36,089 nt of DNA from Pseudoxanthomonas sp. (GTDB taxonomy: Bacteria; Pseudomonadota; Gammaproteobacteria; Xanthomonadales; Xanthomonadaceae): NCBI RefSeq assembly GCF_024710765.1, contig NZ_JANJUE010000234.1, positions 1 through 36,089 of the forward strand. Reading direction: 5' to 3'. The notes beneath the pieces were generated by a model that saw only the letters and a program-made list of their open reading frames with translations, was not told the DNA's origin and searched no databases. Shown here piece after piece: positions 7,613 through 16,031 of this stretch (position 1 is its first letter; every line of letters starts with the position of its first letter). The translations under genes were made by a program, and so were the position numbers.

Positions 7613-10600
7613 ATGAACCGCTACCAGAAAGTCCTGTTGACCAGCGCCATCGCCACCGCCCTGGCCTGCTCCCCGCAGGCGATGGCGCAACAGCGCACGT
7701 TCGAAGTCCCGGCGCAGCCGGCCGTCACCGCCATCCCCGAACTGGCGCGGCAGGCGCAGGTGCAGATCATCGCGCCGGCCGGCTCCCTGGAAGGCATCGA
7801 AACGCCGGCGATCACCGGCGAGATGGACGCGCGCGAGGCCCTGCGCCGCCTGCTGCAGGACACCGGCCTGGAAATCAAGTCCGACGAGGGCGGCATCATC
7901 CTGCTGCAGAAGGCCGGCGCGGGCGATGCGGATCGCAGCCGCACGGAGCCGAAGCCGGGCAACGGCAGCGTGCGCGGCCGCATCCTCAACACCGCCACCG
8001 GCGAATACGTGCGCAATGCCGAGATTCGCGTGGAAGGCACTCCGCTGGTCACCTACTCCGGTGACGGCGGCAACTTCCGCCTGACCGGGCTCCCGGCGGG
8101 CGAAACCACCCTGGTGGTCCGCTATACCGGCCTGCAGGACGCCCGCAGCACCACCACCGTCACCGGCGGCGAAATCGCCACCCTGGACTTCGACCTGAAG
8201 GTGCCCTCCTACGCCGCCAACGGCGGCGAGGCCACCGAGATGGACATGATCATGGTCACCGCCAAGCGCGAGGGCCAGGCCAGCGCGATCATGGAGCGGC
8301 GCGCCGCGATGAACGCCAAGAACGTGGTGGCCGCCGACAACTATGGCGCGCTGACCATGGGCGATGTCGGCGAGTTCATGAAATCCATGCCGGGCATTTC
8401 GCTGGACTACACCGAAGTGGACGCCACCGCGGTACGGATCGGCGGCCTGGATCCGAAGTACTCGACCTTCACCATCGACGGCGCGCGCATGGCGACCGCC
8501 ACCTCCAACAACAACACCGGCCGACAGAACTCGTTCGAGCAGATGTCCATCACCGGCATCGAATCCATCGAGCTCAACAATACCCTGACCGCCAGCATGG
8601 ACGCCGACTCGCCCGGTGGCCAGATCAACCTGCGCAGCAAGTACGCCTTCAACCGTACCGGCCGCCAGATCGTGGCCCAGCTGGGTGGCGTCGGCACCTC
8701 CGATTCCACACTGGCGCGCAAGTATTTCCCCGACGATCGCAAGCATTCCACCCTGTACCCGTCCGCCCAGTTCGGTTTCGGCGACGTGTTCATGGAAGGC
8801 CGGCTCGGCGTGGAGTTCAACACCAGCTACAACGCCAACTACGTCCAGCAGGACCGCATCCAGACCGACTGGTCCTACCTGCCGGACGGGCGCGTCATGC
8901 CGTACCGGGTGATGTGGCGGCCGGGCCCGAAGATGACCAGCCGTACCGCCGCCAACCTGAGCACCGACTACCAGATCACCGACGAGCTGGTGTTTTCGCT
9001 GCGCAGCACCTATTCGTTCTATGACGTCGAGTACTTCAACCAGTACACCTTCCTCTACTTCGGCACGCCGACCGCGTCGTATGCCACCCCGGACTCCACG
9101 CCGACCCATATCGTGGTGAATCCCAATGGCAACAACACCCGTCTGCGCACCGAATATTCGCATCGCTACGCCGGCACGCCGACCTACACCATCGCGCCCA
9201 AGCTGGAGTTCAAGGGCGAGACCCTGGAGGCCACGCTGCGCGGCAGCTATTCGCGTTCGGAGTTCAACTTCCGCGACAACAGCGAGGGCTTTTTCCAGCG
9301 CACCGACAACTGGCTGACCGGTATCGGCTTCACCATGGACCGGCCCAACGAGGGCTCCAACGCCTGGAACCTCAACCAGACCGCCGGCCGTCCCTGGGGT
9401 GATCCGACCAGCTTCAACCGCGACGCCGACATCGGCAACAACATCCGTACCGCCGAATCCGATGCAGTCAACGACCAGTACGGCGCCTATCTGGATCTGA
9501 AGCAGCAGCTCACCATCCGGGACGTGCCGGTCACGCTGATGGGTGGCCTGGGCAGCCGCAGCAACGACTGGCGGACCAACGAGGGCTCCTACCAGCAGTT
9601 CCAGTACGTCGGGCCCAACGGCGATCTCAGCCAGCAGGATCCGGCCGCGGTCATTCCCTGGACCCACCACTACCAGTTCGCCATCCACGGCTTCGACGCC
9701 GGCAACATGAACGCGCAGAACTGGCGTGCCGACAGCCACTACGCGATGTACGACATCTACCAGTCCCATCCGGAGTACTTCGTCCCGGACACGGTCGGCA
9801 ACCTGAAGCGCGTGCTGGACAACAACAAGCGCATCCAGGAGCAGGTCGACGCCGCCTACATCGAGGCGCAGACCCGCATCGGCGCCGCCCGCTTCGACCT
9901 GGGCCTGCGCTACGAGAAGACCCGCACCGCCGCCCGGGTCGCCAGCGTCCGGCCGGTCAGCGAGGTCACCGACGCCGGTCTGGCGGTCAACACGGTCGAA
10001 GGACTGCTCTACCAGTACAACAACGGCGCCTACTCCATGCGCCGCGGCGAGTACGAGGACTGGTTCCTCAGTGGTGGCGTCAAGTACGACTTCAGCGAAC
10101 GGCTGGTCGGGCAACTGGCCTTCAGCCAGTCCATCCTGCGTCCCGACTACGGCAACCTGGGTGGCGTGGTGTCGGTGAACGACGACACCCTGATCGTCAC
10201 CGTGCCCAATCCGCTGCTGAAGCCGGAACACTCCACCAAGTACTACGCCAGCCTGCAGTACTACCTGGAACCGTCCGGCATCGTCGGCCTGTCCTACTAC
10301 AAGCTGGACATGACCGACATGCAGGTCACCGGCATCACCGTGAATCCCGAGGATGTCGGCTTCGACCCCGACGAGTACGCCGGCTACACCTTCCGCAGCG
10401 CGCAGAACCTGCCCGGTACCAGCACCAACGAAGGCCTGACCCTGGAGTACAGCCAGCAGCTCACCTTCCTGCCCGGCGCGCTGCGCGGCCTGAGCCTGTA
10501 TGGCTCGTACACCAAGGTCAAACCCGATGGCGTGCGCCAGAACATGCCGGAGCAGGCGGCCAACTGGGGCATCCGCTACAACTACGGCCGCTTCGACCTG

Positions 10601-10870
10601 CAGATCAACGGCAACCGCCAGGGCGACTACCGGGTGAGCGCGCTTAGCAATACGCCGACCACCGCCAACAACGGCGTGCTCTACCACACCGCGCGCGAGC
10701 TCTGGAACATCAGCGCCAGCTACAAGCTCACCGACAACATCGAACTGCAACTGGCCGGGCGAAACATCTTCAACGAACCGGACATCATCTATTCCAACGT
10801 CCCGGGCCGGGTCCAGCAGTACACCGTCTACGGGTCGATGTGGAATTTCGGCATCAAGGCCCGGTTCTGA
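7613..10870 (+). CDS. TonB-dependent receptor/transducer with N-terminal STN domain
   Basis: This 1085-residue outer-membrane receptor imports an unidentified ligand using TonB energy. It has a signal peptide at about residues 1-25 (ending AMAQ), then an STN signalling domain (about 27-100, TFEVPAQPAVTAIPELARQA) of the kind that contacts FecR proteins. Next come a carboxypeptidase-regulatory-like beta domain (about 118-195, VRGRILNTATGEYVRNAEI), a plug domain (about 215-345), and a 22-strand-type barrel ending in aromatic Phe (GIKARF). The STN domain together with the adjacent sigma/FecR pair marks it as a signal-transducing receptor rather than simple transport. The length and the extra beta domain resemble the oligosaccharide or organic-nutrient receptors of Caulobacter/Xanthomonas rather than short siderophore receptors. 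The downstream phosphatase suggests a phosphorylated ligand (inference). Confidence 0.92.
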   Translation: MNRYQKVLLTSAIATALACSPQAMAQQRTFEVPAQPAVTAIPELARQAQVQIIAPAGSLEGIETPAITGEMDAREALRRLLQDTGLEIKSDEGGIILLQKAGAGDADRSRTEPKPGNGSVRGRILNTATGEYVRNAEIRVEGTPLVTYSGDGGNFRLTGLPAGETTLVVRYTGLQDARSTTTVTGGEIATLDFDLKVPSYAANGGEATEMDMIMVTAKREGQASAIMERRAAMNAKNVVAADNYGALTMGDVGEFMKSMPGISLDYTEVDATAVRIGGLDPKYSTFTIDGARMATATSNNNTGRQNSFEQMSITGIESIELNNTLTASMDADSPGGQINLRSKYAFNRTGRQIVAQLGGVGTSDSTLARKYFPDDRKHSTLYPSAQFGFGDVFMEGRLGVEFNTSYNANYVQQDRIQTDWSYLPDGRVMPYRVMWRPGPKMTSRTAANLSTDYQITDELVFSLRSTYSFYDVEYFNQYTFLYFGTPTASYATPDSTPTHIVVNPNGNNTRLRTEYSHRYAGTPTYTIAPKLEFKGETLEATLRGSYSRSEFNFRDNSEGFFQRTDNWLTGIGFTMDRPNEGSNAWNLNQTAGRPWGDPTSFNRDADIGNNIRTAESDAVNDQYGAYLDLKQQLTIRDVPVTLMGGLGSRSNDWRTNEGSYQQFQYVGPNGDLSQQDPAAVIPWTHHYQFAIHGFDAGNMNAQNWRADSHYAMYDIYQSHPEYFVPDTVGNLKRVLDNNKRIQEQVDAAYIEAQTRIGAARFDLGLRYEKTRTAARVASVRPVSEVTDAGLAVNTVEGLLYQYNNGAYSMRRGEYEDWFLSGGVKYDFSERLVGQLAFSQSILRPDYGNLGGVVSVNDDTLIVTVPNPLLKPEHSTKYYASLQYYLEPSGIVGLSYYKLDMTDMQVTGITVNPEDVGFDPDEYAGYTFRSAQNLPGTSTNEGLTLEYSQQLTFLPGALRGLSLYGSYTKVKPDGVRQNMPEQAANWGIRYNYGRFDLQINGNRQGDYRVSALSNTPTTANNGVLYHTARELWNISASYKLTDNIELQLAGRNIFNEPDIIYSNVPGRVQQYTVYGSMWNFGIKARF

Positions 10871-10927
10871 GGTCCGCATAGCGCCCCACTCCCCGCCCGC
10901 GGCGAAGCGTTCCGTCAGGTCGCACGC

Positions 10928-10948
10928 CGCGGGTCCCCAGAACCCGCG
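10928..10948 (+). terminator. Hairpin after the TonB receptor, possible attenuator
   Basis: An inverted repeat, CGCGGGT (10928-10934) / ACCCGCG (10942-10948), with a 7-nt loop is followed by CG and a short TTT. It lies between the receptor and the unknown secreted gene. It could reduce read-through so that the receptor is made in excess, but the U tract is weak. Confidence 0.35.
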
Positions 10949-10973
10949 CGTTTCGTGCAGCCCCGGTCATCCC

Positions 10974-12182
10974 ATGTCGACGTTTCCTTGCATCCACCTG
11001 CCCAGGCCCACCCGCATACGCAGACGACCAGTGGCCCGCGCGGTCGTCTTCGCCCTGCTCCTGCTCGGACCCGCCGCCACGCTGCTGGCCGCCGCGCCGG
11101 CCGAAACGAAGGCGCCGCGGCTGCCGCTGGCACAGCACGGCGGTACCTGGCCTTCCGGTCACGTGCAGGGCATCGCCGTCGACCTGCGCGGCGGCTACAT
11201 CTACTACTCGTTCACCAATCTGCTGGCCCGATACGATTTCAGCGGCCGGCTGGTGGGCACGCTGGTGGGCTGGACCGGGCATCTGGGCGATCTCGACTTC
11301 AACCCGGCCGACGGCAAGGTCTACGGTTCGCTTGAATACAAGGCCGATGAAGCCTTCTATATCGCTGTCATCGACGTGGCGCGCATCGATCGCGTCGGCA
11401 TCGACGCGGCTACCGCCGATATCCTGCGCACGGTCCATCTGCAGGAAGTCGCCCGCGACTATGCGGCGGACCTGGATGGCGATGGCCGCTTCGACGGCGA
11501 CGTCGCCGATACCCGGGATCATCGCTACGGCTGCTCCGGCATCGACGGGGTCGGTTTCGGTCCCGCGTTCGGACACCCGGACGGCCCCTCGCTGCTGACG
11601 GTCGCCTATGGCATCTATGGCAACACCGAACGCGCCGACAATGATCACCAGGTACTGCTGCAGTACGACGTGGGCGACTGGGACCGGCTCGCCAGGCCGC
11701 TGAGCGAGACCGCACCGCATCGCAGCGGCCCGGATGCGCCATTGGGCAAGTATTTCGTCCGCACCGGCAACACCACCTACGGCGTGCAGAACCTGGCCTA
11801 CGACGAGACCCTGCGGCGCTGGTTCCTGGGCGTCTATCCGGGCAGGAAATCCGGGTTTCCCAACTACCGGCTGTTCGCGGTCGATGCCGCGTCGGCGCCG
11901 GTCAATGGCGATCTCGTTGGCGTGCCGGATGCCGATGGCGATGGCTGGGAACAGGGACGCCTGCTCGCGCTGTCCGGTGGCGGTCTGGAAGACGCCGCGA
12001 CCGGCCAGCGCGGCTGGCAGCAGAAGGCCGACGTGGGCCTGCAACCGGTCGGGCGTGGCCTGTTCTATCTAGCCAGAAATGGAGGCGGCAAACAGGCCCA
12101 GACCGCCGACCTCACCCTGATGCGCTGGACGGGAAATCCCGGAGCGCCTTTCGTGCCGGCAACCCTCGAGGACCTTCCATGA
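10974..12182 (+). CDS. Secreted protein of unknown function, propeller-like, two Ca-loop motifs
   Basis: I do not recognise the family of this 402-residue protein. A basic N terminus plus hydrophobic stretch (about 19-41, ending LLAAAPA) looks like a signal peptide or anchor. The body has recurring short beta-strand/Gly/Asp motifs (GHVQGIAVDLRGGYIYYSF, LGDLDFNPADGKVYGSL, YGVQNLAYDETLRRWFLGVY) that suggest a beta-propeller. Two DxDxDG calcium-loop-like sequences occur: DLDGDGRFD (166-174) and DADGDGWE (319-326). Its stop overlaps the phosphatase start (ATGA), so the two are translationally coupled. It is probably a periplasmic or surface partner of the PhoD-like enzyme and the TonB receptor, for instance a second hydrolase or ligand-binding protein; this is inference from context. 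No catalytic motif is evident. Confidence 0.75.
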   Translation: MSTFPCIHLPRPTRIRRRPVARAVVFALLLLGPAATLLAAAPAETKAPRLPLAQHGGTWPSGHVQGIAVDLRGGYIYYSFTNLLARYDFSGRLVGTLVGWTGHLGDLDFNPADGKVYGSLEYKADEAFYIAVIDVARIDRVGIDAATADILRTVHLQEVARDYAADLDGDGRFDGDVADTRDHRYGCSGIDGVGFGPAFGHPDGPSLLTVAYGIYGNTERADNDHQVLLQYDVGDWDRLARPLSETAPHRSGPDAPLGKYFVRTGNTTYGVQNLAYDETLRRWFLGVYPGRKSGFPNYRLFAVDAASAPVNGDLVGVPDADGDGWEQGRLLALSGGGLEDAATGQRGWQQKADVGLQPVGRGLFYLARNGGGKQAQTADLTLMRWTGNPGAPFVPATLEDLP

Positions 12183-13819
12183 CGATCAACATCGAACGCC
12201 GGCGCCTGATCGTCGGCGGTACCCTGGGACTGGGCATGCTGATGCTTCCCGGCGGACGCGGTCTGGCCGCGGAGCTGCTGGGCGCCCGTGGCTTCACCCA
12301 CAACGTCGCCAGCGGCGAACCGGGAATGGATTCGATGCTGCTGTGGACGCGTTACGTGCCGCCGGGCGGCGTCGACGAGGTCCGGCTGGACGCGGAAGTC
12401 GCGCTGGACGCCGGCTTCTCACGGGTGGTTTCCGGGGGCAGCCTGCGCACCGGCGCCTATCGCGACTGGACGGCCAAGCTGACCGTGGACGGGCTGCGTC
12501 CCGGCACCACTTACTGGTATCGCTTCATCGCGCCCGACGGCAGCCGCTCGCCGATCGGCCGCACCCGCACGCTGCCGGAGGGTCCGGTCGACCGTTTCGG
12601 GCTGGGCGTGTTCTCCTGTTCCAACCTGCCGATGGGCTGGTTCAATGCCTATGCCCACGCGGCCGCGCGCGATGATCTCGATCTGTGGCTACACGTCGGC
12701 GACTATCTCTATGAATACGGCATCGCCGCGTACAAGGCGCACGATCGCATCGCCACCCGCGAAGTGATGCCAGCGCACGATCACGAGATGATCAGCCTCG
12801 CCGACTATCGCCTGCGCTTCGCCTGTTACCGGGCCGATCCGGATCTGCAGCAACTGCACCGGATGGCGCCGATGGTCGCGCTCTGGGACGATCACGAAAT
12901 CACCAACGACAGCTGGGAAGGCGGCGCGCAGAACCACCAGTCCTCCGAAGGTGACTGGAACACCCGGCGTGCGGCGGCCATGCAGGCCTACCGCGAATGG
13001 ATGCCGGTCTCCGAGGAACCGTGGAAGCGCTATCCGATCGGTTCCCTGGCCACGCTGTACCGCACCGAATCGCGGGTGCTGGCACGCACCCGTCCGGCGG
13101 CAGCGGAACTGGCGGCCGCGCACCAGGCCGCGGATCCGGACACCGCGCTGCGGCATTTCCGTGACGGCGCCTGGCAGGATCCAAGCGTGACCATGCTCGG
13201 CTCCGAACAGGAATCCTGGCTGGCGCGCGAACTCCGCCGCGACGCGGCTGGCTCGGCCTGGCAACTGGTCGGCATGGGCACGATCATCGGCCGCACCCTG
13301 ATGCCGGAACAGATGCCCGGTTGGGTCCGTCCGGAAGCCGGCGAGCGCGTGGCCGACAAGTTCCGCCGGGAGGTGCGCGCCTCCCGGCAGGGCGTGCCGA
13401 TGTGGATGGATCGCTGGGATGGTTATCCGGCGGCGCGTTCGCGCCTGCTTCGCGCCGCGCAACAGGCGGACGCGGATCTGGTGATGCTCGCCGGCGACAG
13501 CCACAACGCCTGGGCCTACTCGCTCGCCGAGTGTGGCCAGGCCGCGGGCGTGGAGTTCGCCGGGCACAGCGTGACCTCGAACGGCATGGAGGGGCAACTG
13601 GCCGCCGATCCGGCCGATGTCGCGCGCGCGTTCGTCGCCACCAATCCGGAACTGGCCTGGGCCGACACCCACCAGCGCGGCTACATGATGATCGACATCA
13701 CTCCGCAGCGGGTGACCGGGGAATGGGTATTCATGCGCACGATCAAGGCGCGCAGCCTGGAACTGTCCGGCACGCACCGGTTGTCGGTCGAAAAGGGACG
13801 GCGCCGGTTCGACGCCTGA
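12179..13819 (+). CDS. phoD: PhoD-like alkaline phosphatase/phosphodiesterase, Tat-exported
   Basis: This 546-residue metallophosphoesterase of the PhoD family releases phosphate from phosphomono- or diesters outside the cytoplasm. The N terminus ERRRLIVGG followed by a hydrophobic segment is a twin-arginine signal. A fibronectin-like N-terminal PhoD domain (about 38-130) precedes the catalytic domain. Candidate metal ligands are Cys147 (FSCSN), Asp175 and Tyr178 (HVGDYLYEY), Asp238-His239 (WDDHE) and Asp440/His442 (AGDSHNAW), the order seen in Bacillus PhoD with its Fe/Ca centre. The start overlaps the preceding gene's stop by 4 nt. Placement behind an STN-type TonB receptor suggests that its product or substrate is the receptor ligand. 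It is convergent with the MocR gene, with only 2 bp between stop codons. Confidence 0.88.
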   Translation: MTINIERRRLIVGGTLGLGMLMLPGGRGLAAELLGARGFTHNVASGEPGMDSMLLWTRYVPPGGVDEVRLDAEVALDAGFSRVVSGGSLRTGAYRDWTAKLTVDGLRPGTTYWYRFIAPDGSRSPIGRTRTLPEGPVDRFGLGVFSCSNLPMGWFNAYAHAAARDDLDLWLHVGDYLYEYGIAAYKAHDRIATREVMPAHDHEMISLADYRLRFACYRADPDLQQLHRMAPMVALWDDHEITNDSWEGGAQNHQSSEGDWNTRRAAAMQAYREWMPVSEEPWKRYPIGSLATLYRTESRVLARTRPAAAELAAAHQAADPDTALRHFRDGAWQDPSVTMLGSEQESWLARELRRDAAGSAWQLVGMGTIIGRTLMPEQMPGWVRPEAGERVADKFRREVRASRQGVPMWMDRWDGYPAARSRLLRAAQQADADLVMLAGDSHNAWAYSLAECGQAAGVEFAGHSVTSNGMEGQLAADPADVARAFVATNPELAWADTHQRGYMMIDITPQRVTGEWVFMRTIKARSLELSGTHRLSVEKGRRRFDA

Positions 13820-13821
13820 TC

Positions 13822-15123
13822 TCAGCGATGGCGATCCAGCGTGGCGCGCAGATCCTTCGCCAGGCGCGACGCCTGATCCGGTAGCAGCGTGGAGATGGTG
13901 ATGCGCAGCCCCGGGGTCGTGTCGGTGATGCCGAAGGCATCGCCCGCGCGGATCAACCATCCCCGCCGCGCCAGTTCGCCGGCAATGGCTTGCCCGTCGC
14001 CGGCAAGCGGCAGCCACAGGTTGAGGCCGTCGGCGGTGTCCGTGATGCCAATGCCTTCCGCGCGCAACGCTTCGGCCAGCAGACGGCGGCGGCGCGCATA
14101 GTCGGCACGGGCATCGGCCAGCGGGTTGCGCCGAGGATCCAACAGGCAGGCTTCGGCGATGTCCTGCAGGATGTGGCTGACCCAACTGGTTCCCCCGGCC
14201 AGCCGTAGCCGCAGGCGGTTCGAGGTCTGCGCATCGGACGCGACCAGCGCCAGTCGCAGATCCGGCCCCAGCGCCTTGGACAGGGAACGCACCAGCGCCC
14301 AGCGCTGCGTCTGCCGGGGAATGACGTCGTGATACGGCGACGACGCCAGCAAGGCGAAATGATCGTCCACGATCACCAACACGTGCGGATGGCGCGACAG
14401 CACGCGCCGCAACGCCCGTGCGCGGGTCGCGCCCAGGCTGCAGCCGGTCGGGTTGTGCGCGCGCGGCGTGATGATCACCGCCTGCGCGCCCCGCTCCAGC
14501 GCCGCTTCCAGCGCATCGGCGCGCATGCCCTGCGCGTCGATCGCCACGCCCGTGGCTTCGAATCCGGCCGTTCGCAGCGTATTGATGCTGCCCAGGAAAC
14601 AGGGATCCTCCACGGCGACCTGATCACCCGATGCCAGATAGGCGGACAACAGGCGCTCCACCGCGTCCACCGCGCCGTGGGTCAGATCGATGGCGAATCC
14701 ATCGGGACAATCCGGCGCGAACCAGTCACGCGCGTACCGCTCCAGTTCCGGGTTGATCACCGCCGCGCCATACAGGCGTGGCGAACGCGGACGCACCGCC
14801 AGCATCGCGGCGGGGTCCGGCAGCCATTCCGGATTCGGATTGCCGCCCGCCAGATCGACCAGCGGCGAGTCGACATGCGTGCCTTCCTGCTCGCCCAGCA
14901 CGTCGTCGCCACGGATGACGGTGCCCAGCCGCCCCTGGGTGGCGGCGATGCCGGCCGCGACCAGGCGCTTGTACGCGGCGGCGACGGTATTCCGGTTCAC
15001 GTCGAGTGTCGTGGCCAGCTCGCGCACCGGCGGCAGCGCGTCGCCCTGCTGCAATTGCCCCGTGCGCACCAGCATGCGGATGCGGTCGAAGATTTCGGCC
15101 GAGGTGGTTCCGGTGATTTTCAT
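13822..15123 (-). CDS. ptsJ: MocR/GntR-type PLP-binding regulator, PtsJ-like (vitamin B6 control)
   Basis: This 433-residue fusion has a GntR winged HTH (about residues 5-70, GDALPPVRELATTLDVNRNTV) joined to a fold-type I aminotransferase domain (about 85-430). Lys283 in RSLSKALGPD is the PLP Schiff-base lysine, with ITPRAHNPTG (219-228) and Asp253 also in place. MocR proteins use this domain as a PLP sensor rather than an enzyme. The divergent neighbours encode a PLP homeostasis protein and a pyridoxal kinase, as for Salmonella PtsJ, which controls pdxK, so a B6-sensing role is well supported. The start codon lies in a perfect palindrome, pointing to autoregulation and a very short leader. 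Whether it activates or represses cannot be told. Confidence 0.85.
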   Translation of the reverse strand: MKITGTTSAEIFDRIRMLVRTGQLQQGDALPPVRELATTLDVNRNTVAAAYKRLVAAGIAATQGRLGTVIRGDDVLGEQEGTHVDSPLVDLAGGNPNPEWLPDPAAMLAVRPRSPRLYGAAVINPELERYARDWFAPDCPDGFAIDLTHGAVDAVERLLSAYLASGDQVAVEDPCFLGSINTLRTAGFEATGVAIDAQGMRADALEAALERGAQAVIITPRAHNPTGCSLGATRARALRRVLSRHPHVLVIVDDHFALLASSPYHDVIPRQTQRWALVRSLSKALGPDLRLALVASDAQTSNRLRLRLAGGTSWVSHILQDIAEACLLDPRRNPLADARADYARRRRLLAEALRAEGIGITDTADGLNLWLPLAGDGQAIAGELARRGWLIRAGDAFGITDTTPGLRITISTLLPDQASRLAKDLRATLDRHR

Positions 15124-15146
15124 ATTGTCCTATGACAATATAGAAT
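15117..15146 (+). promoter_or_regulatory. Predicted yggS-pdxK promoter
   Basis: TTTTCA (15117-15122) and TAGAAT (15141-15146, five of six matches to TATAAT) are 18 bp apart and would start transcription near 15153, ahead of the GTG at 15213. The palindromic operator fills the spacer. On the other strand, TATATT (15142-15137) could serve as the -10 of the MocR gene, giving a near-leaderless message. Confidence 0.5.
15122..15141. promoter_or_regulatory. Perfect palindrome, likely MocR/PtsJ operator
   Basis: ATATTGTC (15122-15129) and GACAATAT (15134-15141) are perfect 8-bp inverted arms around CTAT. The site is AT-rich in a GC-rich surrounding, overlaps the MocR start codon and sits in the predicted yggS promoter spacer. 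It is the natural binding site for the divergently encoded regulator (inference). Confidence 0.7.
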
Positions 15147-15212
15147 CTGGCCCGTGTCAATGAAACCCATCGCCGTGGCGACCCCGTGCCGGCGAATCGA
15201 AAGGAACCGGAC

Positions 15213-16031
15213 GTGAACATCCCTTCCCCCCTCGCACCGCTCCCCACCACCACCCAGCACGAGCAGCATGGCCGCTACCCCCGGGCCGAAAGCGTGGAGG
15301 ACTTCCGACACAACCTCGCCGCCGTCGCGGCGCGCATGCAGGCCGCCTGCCAGCGGGTGGGACGCGACCCCGCCGGGGTGCGGCTGCTGCCGGTGAGCAA
15401 GACGATGGACGAGGCGCATATCCGCCTCGCCCACGCCGCCGGATGCCGGCTGCTCGGTGAGAACAAGGTGCAGGAGGCCTATCGCAAGTGGGAAGCAATG
15501 GCGGACCTGGCCGATCTGCGCTGGTCGGTCATCGGCCACCTGCAGACCAACAAGGCCAAGCTCGTGGCCCGTTTCGCCGCCGAGTTCCAGGCGCTGGACA
15601 GCCTGCGGGTGGCCGAGGCGCTGGACCGTCGCCTGCAAATGGAAGGCCGGCCGCTGGACGTGTTCGTCCAGGTCAACACCTCCGGCGAAGCCAGCAAGTA
15701 CGGACTGCCGCCGGAAGACGTCGCCGCCTTCCTGCGTGGACTGCCCAACTATTCCTGCCTGCGCGTGCGTGGCCTGATGACCCTGGCGATATTTTCCGGC
15801 GACGCGGAGCGCGTACGCCATTGTTTCGTGTCCCTGCGCGAGCTGCGGGATCGCCTGCGCGACGGCGTGCCGGATGGCGTCGGCCTGGGTGAACTGTCGA
15901 TGGGCATGTCCGGCGACTACGAGATCGCCATCGAGGAAGGCGCGACGGTGGTGCGGGTGGGCCAGGCCATCTTCGGTGCGCGCAGCCTGCCGGACAGCCA
16001 TTTCTGGCCCACCCCGGGAGGACCGGCGTGA
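15213..16031 (+). CDS. yggS: PLP homeostasis protein (YggS/PROSC/PLPBP family)
   Basis: This 272-residue cytoplasmic PLP-binding TIM-barrel protein has no known catalytic reaction and buffers or delivers PLP. The PLP lysine is Lys63 in LLPVSKTMD. Other family marks are GENKVQEA, WSVIGHLQTNKAK, VFVQVNTSGEASKYGL, LMTLA and SMGMSGDYEIAI. It is about 40 residues longer than E. coli YggS, mostly at the N terminus. The GTG at 15213 is chosen because AAGGA lies seven nt upstream; a GTG at 15186 lacks this. Its stop overlaps the pdxK start (GTGA), so the two are co-translated. Divergent transcription from the MocR gene links it to B6 control. Confidence 0.92.
   Translation: MNIPSPLAPLPTTTQHEQHGRYPRAESVEDFRHNLAAVAARMQAACQRVGRDPAGVRLLPVSKTMDEAHIRLAHAAGCRLLGENKVQEAYRKWEAMADLADLRWSVIGHLQTNKAKLVARFAAEFQALDSLRVAEALDRRLQMEGRPLDVFVQVNTSGEASKYGLPPEDVAAFLRGLPNYSCLRVRGLMTLAIFSGDAERVRHCFVSLRELRDRLRDGVPDGVGLGELSMGMSGDYEIAIEEGATVVRVGQAIFGARSLPDSHFWPTPGGPA

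Noticed and set aside
7520-10879. Very long open frame antisense to the first TonB receptor
   Set aside because: Val/Gly/Asp-rich composition with no domain; typical mirror frame of a GC-rich gene. The sense frame has complete receptor architecture.
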